Shown here piece after piece: positions 43,080 to 52,413 of a DNA stretch of 64,000 nt (positions within the stretch are counted from its first letter, which is position 1; every line of letters begins with the position of its first letter). Where the stretch lies: contig JAKVBQ010000004.1 of NCBI GenBank assembly GCA_022447205.1, positions 1 through 64,000 of the forward strand, written 5' to 3'. The stretch comes from Phycisphaerales bacterium. Lineage in GTDB: Bacteria > Planctomycetota > Phycisphaerae > Phycisphaerales > SM1A02. A program made the position numbers and the translations under genes. The notes beneath the pieces are model-generated. The model searched no databases and was not told where the DNA came from. It worked only from the letters and a program-made list of their open reading frames with translations.

Positions 43080-44777
43080 TCAGGCCGGGAGCGATTCCAG
43101 CTCCTCGGTGACGGCATCCATGAGTTCCCCGACGATTTCAGGTCCGAAATCGAAGCGGCAACCCGCGGCCTCGAAGAGCTGGGGAAGCGGCTTGCTGCCA
43201 CCCAGGCCGAGCGCTTCCTTGTAGGCCTTGATCGCGCTCGCCTCGCCGTTGCGCTTCGCGTTCAGCCAGACCTGGAGCGCGCCGAGCTGCGCGATCCCGT
43301 ATTCGATGTAGTAGAAGGGGATGCCGAAGATGTGCAGCTGGCGGTGCCAGGTGTGTTCATGGGCATCCTCGAATCCATCCCAGCTCGCCGTCCCGCCGAA
43401 GCGGTTCTCGAGGCTGATCCACTGCGCGCGTCGATCCTCCCGAGTGTGCGTCGGGTTGAGGTAGATCCAGTGCTGGAAGGCGTCGACCTGGGCGATCCAG
43501 GAAAGCGTGCGCGCCATCGCCTCGAGATGCTCGCGCCGTGCGCGGTTCGCCTCGTTGTCGTCGTAGAACTCGTCGAGATACGGATAGGTCAGGAGTTCCA
43601 TGCTCATCGATGCCACTTCCGCGAACTCGATCGGCGAGTGCCGGTACGCGAGGATCGGGTCGTGGTCGGAAAGGCAGGAGTGGAACGCGTGGCCTGCTTC
43701 GTGGACCATCGTCTCGAGGTCGCGGTGCAGTCCGGCGGCGTTCATGAAGATGAACGGCTTGCGGGAGAAGTCACGGTTGTACTGGTACCCGCCGGGTGCC
43801 TTGCCCTTCCTGGTCGCGAGATCGAGGCAGTCGCCCTCGCGAAGTGAATCGAAGTAGCCGGCGAGTTCCTCGTCCATCCGGTGGAAGGCGCGGCTGGACC
43901 GATCGACCAGTTCATCCGCGGTCTCGAAGGGGCGGAGCGGGTCACGGCCCTTCACGTCGACGGCGCCGTCCCAGGGGCGCATCGGATCGACGCCGAGCTC
44001 GGTCGCCCGCTCCTCGTCGAGCTTCCTGCGCAGGGGGACCACCACCTCCTCGATCGCCTGATGGAAGGTCGCGCAGTCGTCGGGGGTGTAGTCGTAACGC
44101 TGCATGGCGGCATGCTGGTAGTCGCGGAAGTTCTCGAAGCCCGCGTTCAGCGCGATCTGGTGTCGCTTGCCGATCATCTCGTCGAAGATCTCGTCGAGCG
44201 TGTCCTTGTCCTGCATGCGTCGGTCGCTGACGGTCTTCCATGCCCGCTCGCGGAGTTCACGGTCCTGATCCTCGAGGTACCGCTGCATCTGCGGCATCGT
44301 CCTGGTCTCGCCCTCGAAGTCGCAGGTCATCGCGCCGACGACCTGGCTGTACTTCTGGTCGAGAAGTGCGAGCTCGGTCTGGATCGGCACGTTCTCCTCC
44401 CGGAAGAGTTCCACGCTGGTCCGGGTGCCCCGGAGGAGCACGCCGTAGCGATCCTGATCCAGCTTTTCCGCATGGGGTGATTCGGCGACCTTCTTGTCGA
44501 GCTCGAACGAGGCCTTCTTGTGCTCCGGCTCGACGGACTGGACGAACGCCTCGTACGCCTTGTTGGCGGCTTCGTCATCCGTGTGTCGGGTCATCGTGAT
44601 GTAGAGGTTCGCACCCGCCTCGCTCACCAGGGCATCGAGATCGCTCCTGTCGAGCAGGAGTTTCTCGAGGCACTTCTGGCAGTTCAACGTCCGCTCGAGG
44701 AGGGACTGGTAGAGCGGTGCGAGGTTCTCCCACTTCGTGGCATCGAGATCCGCGGAAACAAAGGTGGCAGTGGTCAT
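43080..44777 (-). CDS. M3-family oligoendopeptidase (PepF-like)
   Basis: A 565-aa zinc metallopeptidase that cleaves short peptides in the cytoplasm. The zinc motif is HEAGHAFHS at residues 359 onward (His359, Glu360, His363), with the third ligand expected in the downstream IEFAEVASMSMELL helix. The C-terminal HIFGIPFYYIEYGIAQLGAL is typical of PepF. The start is ATG 44777 (GAGG upstream); an open extension to 44948 is not conserved. ispE lies 79 bases upstream on the same strand. Confidence 0.92.
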   Translation of the reverse strand: MTTATFVSADLDATKWENLAPLYQSLLERTLNCQKCLEKLLLDRSDLDALVSEAGANLYITMTRHTDDEAANKAYEAFVQSVEPEHKKASFELDKKVAESPHAEKLDQDRYGVLLRGTRTSVELFREENVPIQTELALLDQKYSQVVGAMTCDFEGETRTMPQMQRYLEDQDRELRERAWKTVSDRRMQDKDTLDEIFDEMIGKRHQIALNAGFENFRDYQHAAMQRYDYTPDDCATFHQAIEEVVVPLRRKLDEERATELGVDPMRPWDGAVDVKGRDPLRPFETADELVDRSSRAFHRMDEELAGYFDSLREGDCLDLATRKGKAPGGYQYNRDFSRKPFIFMNAAGLHRDLETMVHEAGHAFHSCLSDHDPILAYRHSPIEFAEVASMSMELLTYPYLDEFYDDNEANRARREHLEAMARTLSWIAQVDAFQHWIYLNPTHTREDRRAQWISLENRFGGTASWDGFEDAHEHTWHRQLHIFGIPFYYIEYGIAQLGALQVWLNAKRNGEASAIKAYKEALGLGGSKPLPQLFEAAGCRFDFGPEIVGELMDAVTEELESLPA

Positions 44778-44856
44778 CGTTGATCCTCGTGGTTCGGGGA
44801 ATGGTTCGAACGGTCCACGATACCGGCTTCGGAGCCGCGGGGGTGTTCTTCCCCGG

Positions 44857-45765
44857 TCAGGAAAGTGGAGCCCGGACCTCGCAGCTCCTGACATGGATCG
44901 CAGGCAGCCCCAGCCGCTCCTTCGCCGCTTCCGCAAGGGCTTCCGCATGGATCGCCTCGTCGCAGAGCACGAAGATGCCGCAGCCGCTGCCGGTCACGTG
45001 GGCCGGTCGTTCCGCCAGTGCGGACAGCGCCTCGAGGTGCTCGGCAAGCTTCGGCGCGGCCCTCAAGGCAGGCTGGTGGAGGTCGTTGAACGGTGCATCC
45101 GGCGTGAGGGGGTCGTTGGCCATCGTCCGAATCGCCTCCGACCTGAGGGCTGCACCGTCGCCATCCTCCGCCAGGTCGTCGAACCAGCCGTAGACCTCGG
45201 CGGTCGAGCAGTGCAGGTCCGGCAGGACGACCACCGCATCGATCGAAGGTGTCGATGCCAGAGGTTCGATCCGTTCGCCGAGTCCCTCGACCACCGCGCT
45301 GCCGCCGTGGACCAGGAAGGGGACGTCCGACCCGATCGAGCTGCCCACTTCCGCGAGTTCGTTCGCGTCCAGCCCGAGATCGAACAACGTGTTCGTGCCT
45401 CTCAGGACCGCGGCGGCATCCGAGCTTCCGCCGCCGAGCCCGCTTCCGAGGGGTATTCGCTTCTCGATCCTCATCCGGATCGGCAGCGGCCTGCCGACAT
45501 GGCGTTCCAGCGCCTGGTGCGCTCGTGCCGCGAGATCCCTCGACATCGGCCAGTCGATGTCCGGGGTTCGGATCGCGTCCTCATGCCAGCCGACCGCGTA
45601 CATCGACAGGGCTGGTTCCTCGAGCCGCAGCAGTTCCACCTCGTCATGGAGGTCGACCGTCACCATCCAGGACGCGATCGGGTGCATCCGGTCCGGTCCG
45701 GGTGGGCCCACGGAGAGGGCAAGATTCAGTTTGGCGGGTGCTTGGAGGTGGATCGAACTGGGCAT
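44857..45765 (-). CDS. ispE: 4-diphosphocytidyl-2-C-methyl-D-erythritol kinase
   Basis: A GHMP kinase of the MEP isoprenoid pathway that phosphorylates CDP-ME at the 2-position. The 302-aa product has APAKLNLALSV with the active-site Lys, the phosphate loop PLGSGLGGGSSDAAA, and IGSDVPFLVHGGSA with the catalytic Asp. The usual 'GRRADGYHEL' segment is replaced by GPDRMHPIASWMV, and the protein lacks the typical length of that loop; the rest fits well. The start is ATG 45765. Divergent from trkA. Confidence 0.9.
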   Translation of the reverse strand: MPSSIHLQAPAKLNLALSVGPPGPDRMHPIASWMVTVDLHDEVELLRLEEPALSMYAVGWHEDAIRTPDIDWPMSRDLAARAHQALERHVGRPLPIRMRIEKRIPLGSGLGGGSSDAAAVLRGTNTLFDLGLDANELAEVGSSIGSDVPFLVHGGSAVVEGLGERIEPLASTPSIDAVVVLPDLHCSTAEVYGWFDDLAEDGDGAALRSEAIRTMANDPLTPDAPFNDLHQPALRAAPKLAEHLEALSALAERPAHVTGSGCGIFVLCDEAIHAEALAEAAKERLGLPAIHVRSCEVRAPLS

Positions 45766-45990
45766 GGCCACAAGAGGATAGGACTTCGTTCGACTCGATG
45801 GGCACGCTTGCTTCGCCTTTGGGCGCGCTTCAGGGAGGCTATCGGCGGGTTCTTTTGTCAAACAAGACCTGATTTGGATTCTTCAGAGCGGATACTATCG
45901 GACTTTCTAGAGAACCCAGAGGGAGCACCGGTCGATGAGGTGTGCTGGCGGTACGCTTCACGGCAACTGGGAGTCACGGGACCACACCCC

Positions 45991-47331
45991 ATGCGAATCA
46001 TCATCTGTGGAGCAGGCGAGGTCGGAAGTCACGCTTCCGAAGTTCTCGATGGCAAGGGCCATTCGATCACCGTGATCGATGCGCATGCCGAACGTCTCGG
46101 TTCGATCGAGGATCGGCTGGACGCTTCGACGCTCGTCGGCAACTGCGCCCATGCGGATGTGCTCGTGGAGGCCGGTGCGGATGGCGCGGACCTGCTGGTC
46201 GCTGCGACGGACAACGACGAGGTGAACCTGCTCGCCGCTTCGATCGCCCGTCGGATCGGCGTGCAGAAGACGATCGCACGAGTCCATGACTACACCTATC
46301 TCGCCCAGCATTCGATCGACTACAAGCGATCACTCGGGATCGATCGACTGATCTGTCCCGAGTTCTCCACGGCGACCGCGATCGCCCAGTCCCTGCGGAA
46401 TCCCGCGGCCCTTGCCGTCGAGAACTTCGCCGGGGGGCAGGTCGAGATGCAGCAGTTCAGGACCTCCAAGGGCGCCAAGGCGGTCGGCCAGGCGTTGTCG
46501 GATCTGGCGCTGCCCTCGGGCGTCCGCATCGCGGCGGTGAGCCGGGGACGCGACGTCGTGATCCCCGATGCAACGACGGTCATCGAGGAGAAGGACGCGG
46601 TCTTCCTCGTCGCCAATGCCGACGTCTTCGATGCCGCCCATCGCCTGTTCGTCGGGAAGGCGCCGCCACGGCAGAAGGTGGTCATCAACGGAGGCACCAC
46701 CCTCGCGGAGTGGGTGTGCAGGTTCCTTCGAGGGCGGAACTTCGCGGTCCGGCTCTTCGAGCGCGATCCTGCACGTGCGGAGCGACTGGCGGCGGATCTC
46801 GAGTGGGTCACCGTTCTCAACGAGGATCCGACCGATGCGGCCGTCTTTCAGGAGGAGCGCATCGGGGAAGTCGATGATTTCGTCTCGCTGCTCGATGACG
46901 ACGAGGACAACATCATCGGGGCGGTCCTGGCGAAGAGCCGCGGCGTGAAGCAGGTGATCTCGATCGTCCAGCGTTCGCACTATCTGGACCTGCTCTACGA
47001 CATCGGGGTTGATCGTGCCTTCAGTCCGAGGATCGTCGCGTCCCAGGAGATCGAGGAGACCCTCGACGACTCCAGAGTTCGACGACTGAGTTCCCTCGAG
47101 CGGGGGGTCCTCGACATCTGGCGGGTCCGTCCCGGCGAGTCCTGCGACCTGCTCGACAAGCGACTTCGAACGATCAAGCTGACGCCGAACTGGTCGATCG
47201 TCGCGATCCAGCGTGGAGCGGAGACGATCGTTCCCACCGCAGATGACATGATCGAAATCGGCGATGTCGTCCTCGTCCTGGGCTGGCACGAGAACGAATC
47301 GGACCTGCGTCAGCTCTTCGACGCCCGCTGA
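45991..47331 (+). CDS. trkA: Trk potassium uptake regulatory subunit TrkA
   Basis: A cytoplasmic nucleotide-binding ring subunit that gates TrkH. The 446-aa protein has two RCK modules: the first starts MRIIICGAGEVGSHASEVL (Rossmann GxGxxG), the second KVVINGGTTLAEWVCRFL, each followed by an RCK_C domain. The ATG at 45991 fits the family N-terminus; the frame is open far upstream but that is antisense to ispE. It is followed 11 bases later by trkH. Confidence 0.95.
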   Translation: MRIIICGAGEVGSHASEVLDGKGHSITVIDAHAERLGSIEDRLDASTLVGNCAHADVLVEAGADGADLLVAATDNDEVNLLAASIARRIGVQKTIARVHDYTYLAQHSIDYKRSLGIDRLICPEFSTATAIAQSLRNPAALAVENFAGGQVEMQQFRTSKGAKAVGQALSDLALPSGVRIAAVSRGRDVVIPDATTVIEEKDAVFLVANADVFDAAHRLFVGKAPPRQKVVINGGTTLAEWVCRFLRGRNFAVRLFERDPARAERLAADLEWVTVLNEDPTDAAVFQEERIGEVDDFVSLLDDDEDNIIGAVLAKSRGVKQVISIVQRSHYLDLLYDIGVDRAFSPRIVASQEIEETLDDSRVRRLSSLERGVLDIWRVRPGESCDLLDKRLRTIKLTPNWSIVAIQRGAETIVPTADDMIEIGDVVLVLGWHENESDLRQLFDAR

Positions 47332-47342
47332 GAGACCGCCTC

Positions 47343-48893
47343 GTGAACTATCTCCTGATAGCGAGAAACCTCGGGAAGTTCGTGAGCGTGCTCGCGATGG
47401 TCATGGTCGCATGCGCCATCCTGTCCCTGATCTGGGCCTATCGAGGTCAGCCCCACGAAAGCTGGGCGTTCGAGGCGTTGCTTTCCTGCGGTATCACCGG
47501 ACTCGTCGTCGGCGGGGGCGTGCTCATCGGCACGCGAAAGGCGGAACGACGACTGGGGAGGCGGGATGCGGTCCTGCTCGTCACGCTCGCCTGGTGCGTG
47601 GGCGCGCTCTTCGCCGGCCTTCCGTACTGGGTCTGGAGTTCCATCGGTGATCCGGATCTCATCGAACCGTCCCTTCATTCCTTCACGTCCTGCTTCTTCG
47701 AGGGGATGAGCGGTCTCACCACGACCGGGGCGACCATCATCGACGACATCGAGGCGATGCCGCGGGGGCTCCTGGTCTGGCGTGCGATGACGCAATGGAT
47801 CGGCGGTCTCGGGATCGTGGTGCTCTTCGTCGCCGTGCTGCCGTCGCTTGGCGTCGGTGGCAAGCGGCTCTTCATGACCGAGTCCACCGGCCCGGCACCG
47901 GTCGGCCTTCGTCCTCACATCCGGGAGACGGCCCGAATTCTGTGGATGACCTATCTCGTGCTGACCTTCGCGGCATTCGGCACGTACATGTTCTTCGGCA
48001 TGCCTCTCTATGAGGCCGCCTGCCAGTCGCTCACGACGATCGCGACCGCCGGCTTCAGCACCAGGAACGCGAGCTTCGCCTCGTTCCAGTCCCCCGGGAT
48101 CGAATGGGCCGCGATGCTCTTCATGTTCCTGAGCGGGATCAGTTTCGCCCTCTACTTCAGGGCGATTCGCCGTGGCTGGCGTGCCCTGCTTCGTGACACG
48201 GAACTTCGTGTCTACATCGGGCTCTTCATCTTCGCCGTCGTCCTGGCGACCGCGGCCCTGATGGGGCGGGGCACACCGATCCAGTTGGTGGGGGCACCGG
48301 AACTCCCGCCGCTCGAAGCGAACTTCTCGAACTCCCTGCGCAGCGCCGCCTTCTCGGTGGTGTCGCTTCAGACGACCACCGGCTATTGCACCGCCGACTT
48401 CGACTACTTCCCGCGCATCGCGATCGCCGTCCTGCTCCTGCTCGGTTTCGTCGGCGGCTGCTCCGGATCGACCGCCGGCGGGGTCAAGGTCATCCGTGCG
48501 CTGATCGGGGTCCGCATCCTCAGGAACTCGATCGAACGGGAGCACCGCCCGTCCGTCGTTCGACCGCTCAAGATCGGTCGAAGCCTCGTCGACGCCACCG
48601 CCAAGATCGAGGTGCTGTCGATCCTGATCGCCGCCTTCCTCGCGATCTTCCTCGGAGCCTGCCTGCTGATGCTGCTCGAAGGTCCCGGCTTCGATCTCAA
48701 GACCGCGCTCGCAGCCTCGTGGGCGATCGGCCTGAACATCGGTCCCGGCTTCGGCGAGGTCGGTGCGATCGAGACCTACGCCCAGATCAGTGTGGCAGGC
48801 AAGTGGCTGCTGAGCGGACTGATGCTCCTCGGCCGCCTCGAGTTCCTGACGGTGCTCGTGCTGCTGAGTCGACGCTTCTGGGATTCGGATTGA
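47343..48893 (+). CDS. trkH: Trk/Ktr potassium transporter membrane subunit
   Basis: A 516-aa K+ translocation subunit of the TrkH/KtrB superfamily with four membrane-pore-membrane repeats. Selectivity-filter-like segments: EGMSGLTTTGATI, TTIATAGFSTRNA, VVSLQTTTGYCTADF and IGLNIGPGFGEVG, each with the conserved Gly. It starts at GTG 47343, just after trkA. With TrkA it makes a complete uptake system; K+ import pairs logically with the MscS channel at 58.5 kb in osmotic adaptation. Confidence 0.95.
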   Translation: MNYLLIARNLGKFVSVLAMVMVACAILSLIWAYRGQPHESWAFEALLSCGITGLVVGGGVLIGTRKAERRLGRRDAVLLVTLAWCVGALFAGLPYWVWSSIGDPDLIEPSLHSFTSCFFEGMSGLTTTGATIIDDIEAMPRGLLVWRAMTQWIGGLGIVVLFVAVLPSLGVGGKRLFMTESTGPAPVGLRPHIRETARILWMTYLVLTFAAFGTYMFFGMPLYEAACQSLTTIATAGFSTRNASFASFQSPGIEWAAMLFMFLSGISFALYFRAIRRGWRALLRDTELRVYIGLFIFAVVLATAALMGRGTPIQLVGAPELPPLEANFSNSLRSAAFSVVSLQTTTGYCTADFDYFPRIAIAVLLLLGFVGGCSGSTAGGVKVIRALIGVRILRNSIEREHRPSVVRPLKIGRSLVDATAKIEVLSILIAAFLAIFLGACLLMLLEGPGFDLKTALAASWAIGLNIGPGFGEVGAIETYAQISVAGKWLLSGLMLLGRLEFLTVLVLLSRRFWDSD

Positions 48894-48912
48894 GTGTGAG
48901 CCGAAGGCTCGA

Positions 48913-49470
48913 TCACATCGGCTTCTCTTCGATGGTCCGATCGTAGATCTCGAGGAGCTTCTGCTTGTCGAAGATCATCTCCTGGCGGGAGAGTCCGGTG
49001 ACCTCGTAGTGGGGGGTCAGCTCGATCGCGTCGCAGGGGCAGGCTTCCTCGCACATCCCGCAGTAGATGCAGCGCAGCTCGTCGATGTCGAACTGCTTGG
49101 GGTACTTCTCGCGATCCTCCCAGGGGGATTCCTCAGCGACGATGTGGATGCAATTCGCCGGACAGGCTGTCGCGCACATGAAGCAGGCCACGCAGCGCAC
49201 CCGCTCGTCCTCGTCACGGTTCAGTCGGTGGACGCCCCGGAAGTACTCCCGGAACTGGCCGCCGTCCTCGACCGGGCGATCGTCGCGCTTCTCCTCGGGG
49301 TACTGGACCACCCACATGGTGTTCTTGTTCTTGCCGTTCCGGCCGAAGTTCTGGAAACAGTGCCGCATCGTGGTGCCGAGCCCCTTGAACACATTGGCCA
49401 CGAAGAGGCTCTCGTTGGTCGAGAGGGCCTTCGGGGTGACGTCAATGATGTCTTCTTCGGGGATGCTCAC
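48913..49470 (-). CDS. nuoI: NADH-quinone oxidoreductase subunit I
   Basis: The 185-aa ferredoxin-like subunit of respiratory complex I carrying clusters N6a and N6b. Two 4Fe-4S motifs are complete: CVACFMCATACPANC and CIYCGMCEEACPCDA. The N-terminal amphipathic stretch (VANVFKGLGTTMRHCFQNF) fits NuoI. The start is GTG 49470 with GAGG upstream. No other nuo gene is within the window, so complex I genes are dispersed, or this is an isolated copy. Confidence 0.9.
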   Translation of the reverse strand: MSIPEEDIIDVTPKALSTNESLFVANVFKGLGTTMRHCFQNFGRNGKNKNTMWVVQYPEEKRDDRPVEDGGQFREYFRGVHRLNRDEDERVRCVACFMCATACPANCIHIVAEESPWEDREKYPKQFDIDELRCIYCGMCEEACPCDAIELTPHYEVTGLSRQEMIFDKQKLLEIYDRTIEEKPM

Positions 49471-49504
49471 TGGGGCCTCGCTGTTTCAGTCGAGGGAGTC
49501 TAAC

Positions 49505-49828
49505 TTGCCAGACGCCTCTCGCGCGATACCCTCCGCTGATATGAAACGGATTGGTCCCGGCAGCAACGACGACAAGGAGACCCGGGTCGGGTGGCGAATG
49601 GCCGGCCTGGGGGGTGAAACCGTCTCTCACGTCCTGGCGGGGGGAGCCATCGGCTGGTTCCTCGACAACTGGTTCGGCACCGACATCTGGTTGGGGATCG
49701 GCTTCATCGCGGGGATTGCGACCGGGCTCCTGGCCCTCATCCGAGGTGGGATCAAGCTCTACCGGACGATCGATGCCCCCAGGAAACCGTCTCAGGAGCC
49801 TCCCAGAGGGGATGAGGGTGGCCGATGA
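49505..49828 (+). CDS. atpZ: AtpZ/AtpI-family small membrane protein
   Basis: A short two-helix protein (hydrophobic segments GETVSHVLAGGAIGWFLDNWFG and IWLGIGFIAGIATGLLALIRG) of the AtpZ/AtpI type that heads many F-ATPase operons; relatives have been proposed to help Mg2+/Ca2+ supply or c-ring assembly. The TTG at 49505 is preceded by GAGGGAG at six bases and gives 107 aa; the first ATG is at 49541 (95 aa) and has no Shine-Dalgarno. I prefer TTG on that evidence. It overlaps the next gene by 4 bases. Confidence 0.75.
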   Translation: MPDASRAIPSADMKRIGPGSNDDKETRVGWRMAGLGGETVSHVLAGGAIGWFLDNWFGTDIWLGIGFIAGIATGLLALIRGGIKLYRTIDAPRKPSQEPPRGDEGGR

Positions 49829-50280
49829 GCCCTGAGACGCCTCCTCAGCCCATGTTCACCCTGCCATTCCGCACGCTGGTCGGGGCCTGGTGCCTGCTCC
49901 TCCTCGTGTTCGTGGCGGCGGCCTGGATCGCTCCCGGAAGCGGAGCCACGGAGGATCAGGCGGTTTCGGCCCTGATCGGAGCCCTCACCGCCCTGGCGGT
50001 CGGGGTCGGCTCGGTGCTGGCGATCCGCCCCTGGGCCCCGAGGCCCTCCGGCGATCTGCCCACCATTTGGCTCTTCGTGACGGTCGCCCGGCTTTTCGCC
50101 ACGCCGGTCTTCGCCCTCCTGATATACTTCGCCGCTCGTTTGTCGACGGGCGCTTTCGTCCTCGGCATCGGTGCGGCGTACATCGCCCTGCTGTTCTTGG
50201 AGACTGCAGCCATCGTCGTCGACATGCGTCGGCAGCTCGCGCAGGTTCCGGCCCCTGAGAACAACGGTCGCGAAAGCTGA
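49825..50280 (+). CDS. atpI: ATP synthase protein I-like membrane protein
   Basis: A 151-aa protein with four hydrophobic helices (LVGAWCLLLLVFVAAAWIA; LIGALTALAVGVGSVLAI; IWLFVTVARLFATPVFALLI; FVLGIGAAYIALLFLETAA) and the position of AtpI. AtpI assists c-ring assembly but is not part of the final enzyme. Sequence similarity to characterised AtpI is low and the assignment rests partly on its place between atpZ and atpB. It overlaps atpZ by ATGA. Confidence 0.7.
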   Translation: MSPETPPQPMFTLPFRTLVGAWCLLLLVFVAAAWIAPGSGATEDQAVSALIGALTALAVGVGSVLAIRPWAPRPSGDLPTIWLFVTVARLFATPVFALLIYFAARLSTGAFVLGIGAAYIALLFLETAAIVVDMRRQLAQVPAPENNGRES

Positions 50281-50407
50281 TGTGCACGCCCGGTGTCGTC
50301 CGAAGGATCCGACTGCAGCGAGTGTGCTCCACTCGTTTCTCCAACGGGAGAGGTGGAGCGCAGTTGGTCGGCACGTGTGCGCGCCGTGACTCAGGAGTTC
50401 CGTTCTG

Positions 50408-51364
50408 ATGAATCTTCTTCTCGCAGAAAGCGGCGCGCCGCACACTCCGCTCGGCCACGTTCTCGACAAGCCCGTGTTCGCCGAATGGCTGAGCGTTGGT
50501 GAGATCGGGACGATGTCCACCCAGATCCTGACCATGTTGCTCGGTGCGGCCCTCCTGCTCTTCATCATGCCTCGGGTCGCTGGTCGCATCGCGACCGGTC
50601 CGGAGTCCGCGGGACACGATCGATACATCACCAGGGGCCGGCTCAGCCAGGTCGTCGAGGTCATGATCCTCTACCTCCGGGACACGATGCTCGTTCCCGT
50701 GATGGGCGAGAAGACCACCCGCAAGTACCTCCCGTTCCTGATGTCGCTGTTCTTCTTCATCCTCACGATGAACCTCATCGGCCTGGTTCCCATGGCCGAC
50801 GCGCAGAACATCATCGGCAAGTTCGGCTGGGGCGACGATCACTGGTCCGTGATCGGCGGCACGCCGACGAGCAACATCAACATCACCGCGGGCCTGGCCC
50901 TGATCAGCTTCATCGTGATCCAGGTCCACAGCTTCCGCGAGCTGGGCGTGCGCGGTTTCCTCGAGCACCTGACCTGCGACCTCACCAAGGGGCCGAAGTT
51001 CCTCTGGCTCGTCGTTCCCGTCATCTTCGTGGTCGAGGTCGCAGGCGTCTTCATCAAGCCCGCCGCCCTCGCCATCCGCCTCTTCGCCAACATGGTCGGT
51101 GGGCATGTCCTGCTGGCGACCCTGATCCTCCTTCCCGGCTTCCTCCCCATCGAGGGGCTCGGACGCACCGGAGTGATCGTCGTCAGCGCCGGCGCCGCCG
51201 TCCTCATCACCTTCATGGAGATCTTCGTGGCCTTCCTGCAGGCCTTCATCTTCATGTTCCTGACCGCGGTCTTCATCAGCCTGATGAGCCACCACGACGA
51301 CCATGAAGAGCACGAATCACACGACGCGCACGGTGAGGTCACCGACCTTCAGCCTGCGCACTGA
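50408..51364 (+). CDS. atpB: F1Fo ATP synthase subunit a
   Basis: The 318-aa stator channel subunit of Fo. The essential Arg is Arg224 in LAIRLFANMVGGH, followed by the C-terminal helix hairpin (MEIFVAFLQAFIFMFLTAVF). TM segments such as FLMSLFFFILTMNLIGLVP fit the family. The His/Asp/Glu-rich tail (HHDDHEEHESHDAHGE) is unusual and may bind metal. The N-terminal region is extended relative to E. coli. A 127-base spacer separates it from atpI. Confidence 0.96.
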   Translation: MNLLLAESGAPHTPLGHVLDKPVFAEWLSVGEIGTMSTQILTMLLGAALLLFIMPRVAGRIATGPESAGHDRYITRGRLSQVVEVMILYLRDTMLVPVMGEKTTRKYLPFLMSLFFFILTMNLIGLVPMADAQNIIGKFGWGDDHWSVIGGTPTSNINITAGLALISFIVIQVHSFRELGVRGFLEHLTCDLTKGPKFLWLVVPVIFVVEVAGVFIKPAALAIRLFANMVGGHVLLATLILLPGFLPIEGLGRTGVIVVSAGAAVLITFMEIFVAFLQAFIFMFLTAVFISLMSHHDDHEEHESHDAHGEVTDLQPAH

Positions 51365-51442
51365 ACCAATCCCTGACCGTCTTACAGGGAACGATCCACC
51401 AAACCTGACGCAACAGCGTCACTCTAGGAGACACGGAGTCCA

Positions 51443-51775
51443 ATGACCAAGTTCGTAAAGATGGCTGCTTTCGCCCTCTTCGCAATGCTGCTTGCCGACC
51501 AGGCGACCGCATTCGCCGCAGATGACTCAGCTCTTGCCGCCGCTGCTGCGGGTGCAAGCTGGGGCAAGGGTCTCGGTGCAGGTCTCGCCGCAGGCATCGC
51601 CGTCGTTGGTGCCGGTATCGGCATCGGCCTCGTCGGTTCCGGCGCTTGCAACGCAACCGCACGTCAGCCCGAAGTGGGCGGCAAGATCTTCGTCAACATG
51701 ATCCTCACCGCCGCCCTCATCGAAGGTGTCGCACTGTTCGCAGTCGTCGTCGGCTTCCTGATGGGTACCGCCTGA
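51443..51775 (+). CDS. atpE: F1Fo ATP synthase subunit c
   Basis: The rotor-ring hairpin. The mature part has the Gly-rich first helix (GAGLAAGIAVVGAGIGIGL), the polar loop ATARQPE, and the proton-carrying Glu94 in ILTAALIEGVALFAVVV. No Ser/Thr follows that Glu and no Gln is at the usual first-helix position, so the ring looks H+- rather than Na+-specific. A Sec-like leader (VKMAAFALFAMLLADQATAFA) precedes it, lengthening the protein to 110 aa; cleavage by signal peptidase is likely. Confidence 0.95.
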   Translation: MTKFVKMAAFALFAMLLADQATAFAADDSALAAAAAGASWGKGLGAGLAAGIAVVGAGIGIGLVGSGACNATARQPEVGGKIFVNMILTAALIEGVALFAVVVGFLMGTA

Positions 51776-51856
51776 TCAGTTCATCTCATCGGCCTGCTGA
51801 CTGTCTCCGGTCCTCCGGTGGCGCACGGGTCGCATTCAAGTTCGCTGGAGTGAACG

Positions 51857-52402
51857 ATGCTTAGGTTGATGAACATCATCGCCGCCGCCGGTGAAGGCGG
51901 GTCCGAGCCCAGTCTCATGGACCCCAATCTGCTGGCCAACGTCACCGGTATCGTGGTCTTCCTGGTCGCGCTGGTGGTCCTCTGGCTCTTCGTCTGGCCG
52001 AAGATCACCCAGGGACTCGATGATCGGAACGACAAGATCATCTCGGAGATCCAGTCAGCCGAGGAGGCTCGCGAGCAGGCGAAGTCCGCGCTTGCGGACT
52101 ACGAGCAGGAGCTTGCCAAGGCTCGCGAGGAATCCTCCCGGATGATCAACGATGCTCGTGCGCAGGCCAAGGAGCTTGCTGACGAACTTCGTGCCAAGAA
52201 CGAGCAGGAGCTTGCGGAGCGAATGGCTCGCGCCAACGCCGACATCGAATCAGCGAAGTCGGCCGCGGTCGCGGACATCCACTCCCAGGCTGCGGTTCTG
52301 GCCACGACGATCGCCGGGAAGATCCTGCAGCGTGAGATCAACCCGGGTGACCAGCAGCAGTTGGTCGAGGAGTCCCTCAACGAACTCGGCAGCAGGAACT
52401 GA
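51857..52402 (+). CDS. atpF: F1Fo ATP synthase subunit b
   Basis: The 181-aa peripheral stalk subunit: one membrane helix (GIVVFLVALVVLWLFVWPKI) followed by a long charged coiled coil (AEEAREQAKSALADYEQELA...) and a C-terminal ATTIAGKILQREI segment that contacts delta. Only one b gene is present. Several Mets near the start (51857, 51869) are possible; the first is used here. Confidence 0.95.
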   Translation: MLRLMNIIAAAGEGGSEPSLMDPNLLANVTGIVVFLVALVVLWLFVWPKITQGLDDRNDKIISEIQSAEEAREQAKSALADYEQELAKAREESSRMINDARAQAKELADELRAKNEQELAERMARANADIESAKSAAVADIHSQAAVLATTIAGKILQREINPGDQQQLVEESLNELGSRN

Positions 52403-52413
52403 GGCAGGACCCC

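Noticed and set aside
44737-45990. long plus-strand extension upstream of trkA
   Set aside because: Similarity to TrkA begins at ATG 45991; the extension is antisense to ispE and Arg/Gly/His-rich.
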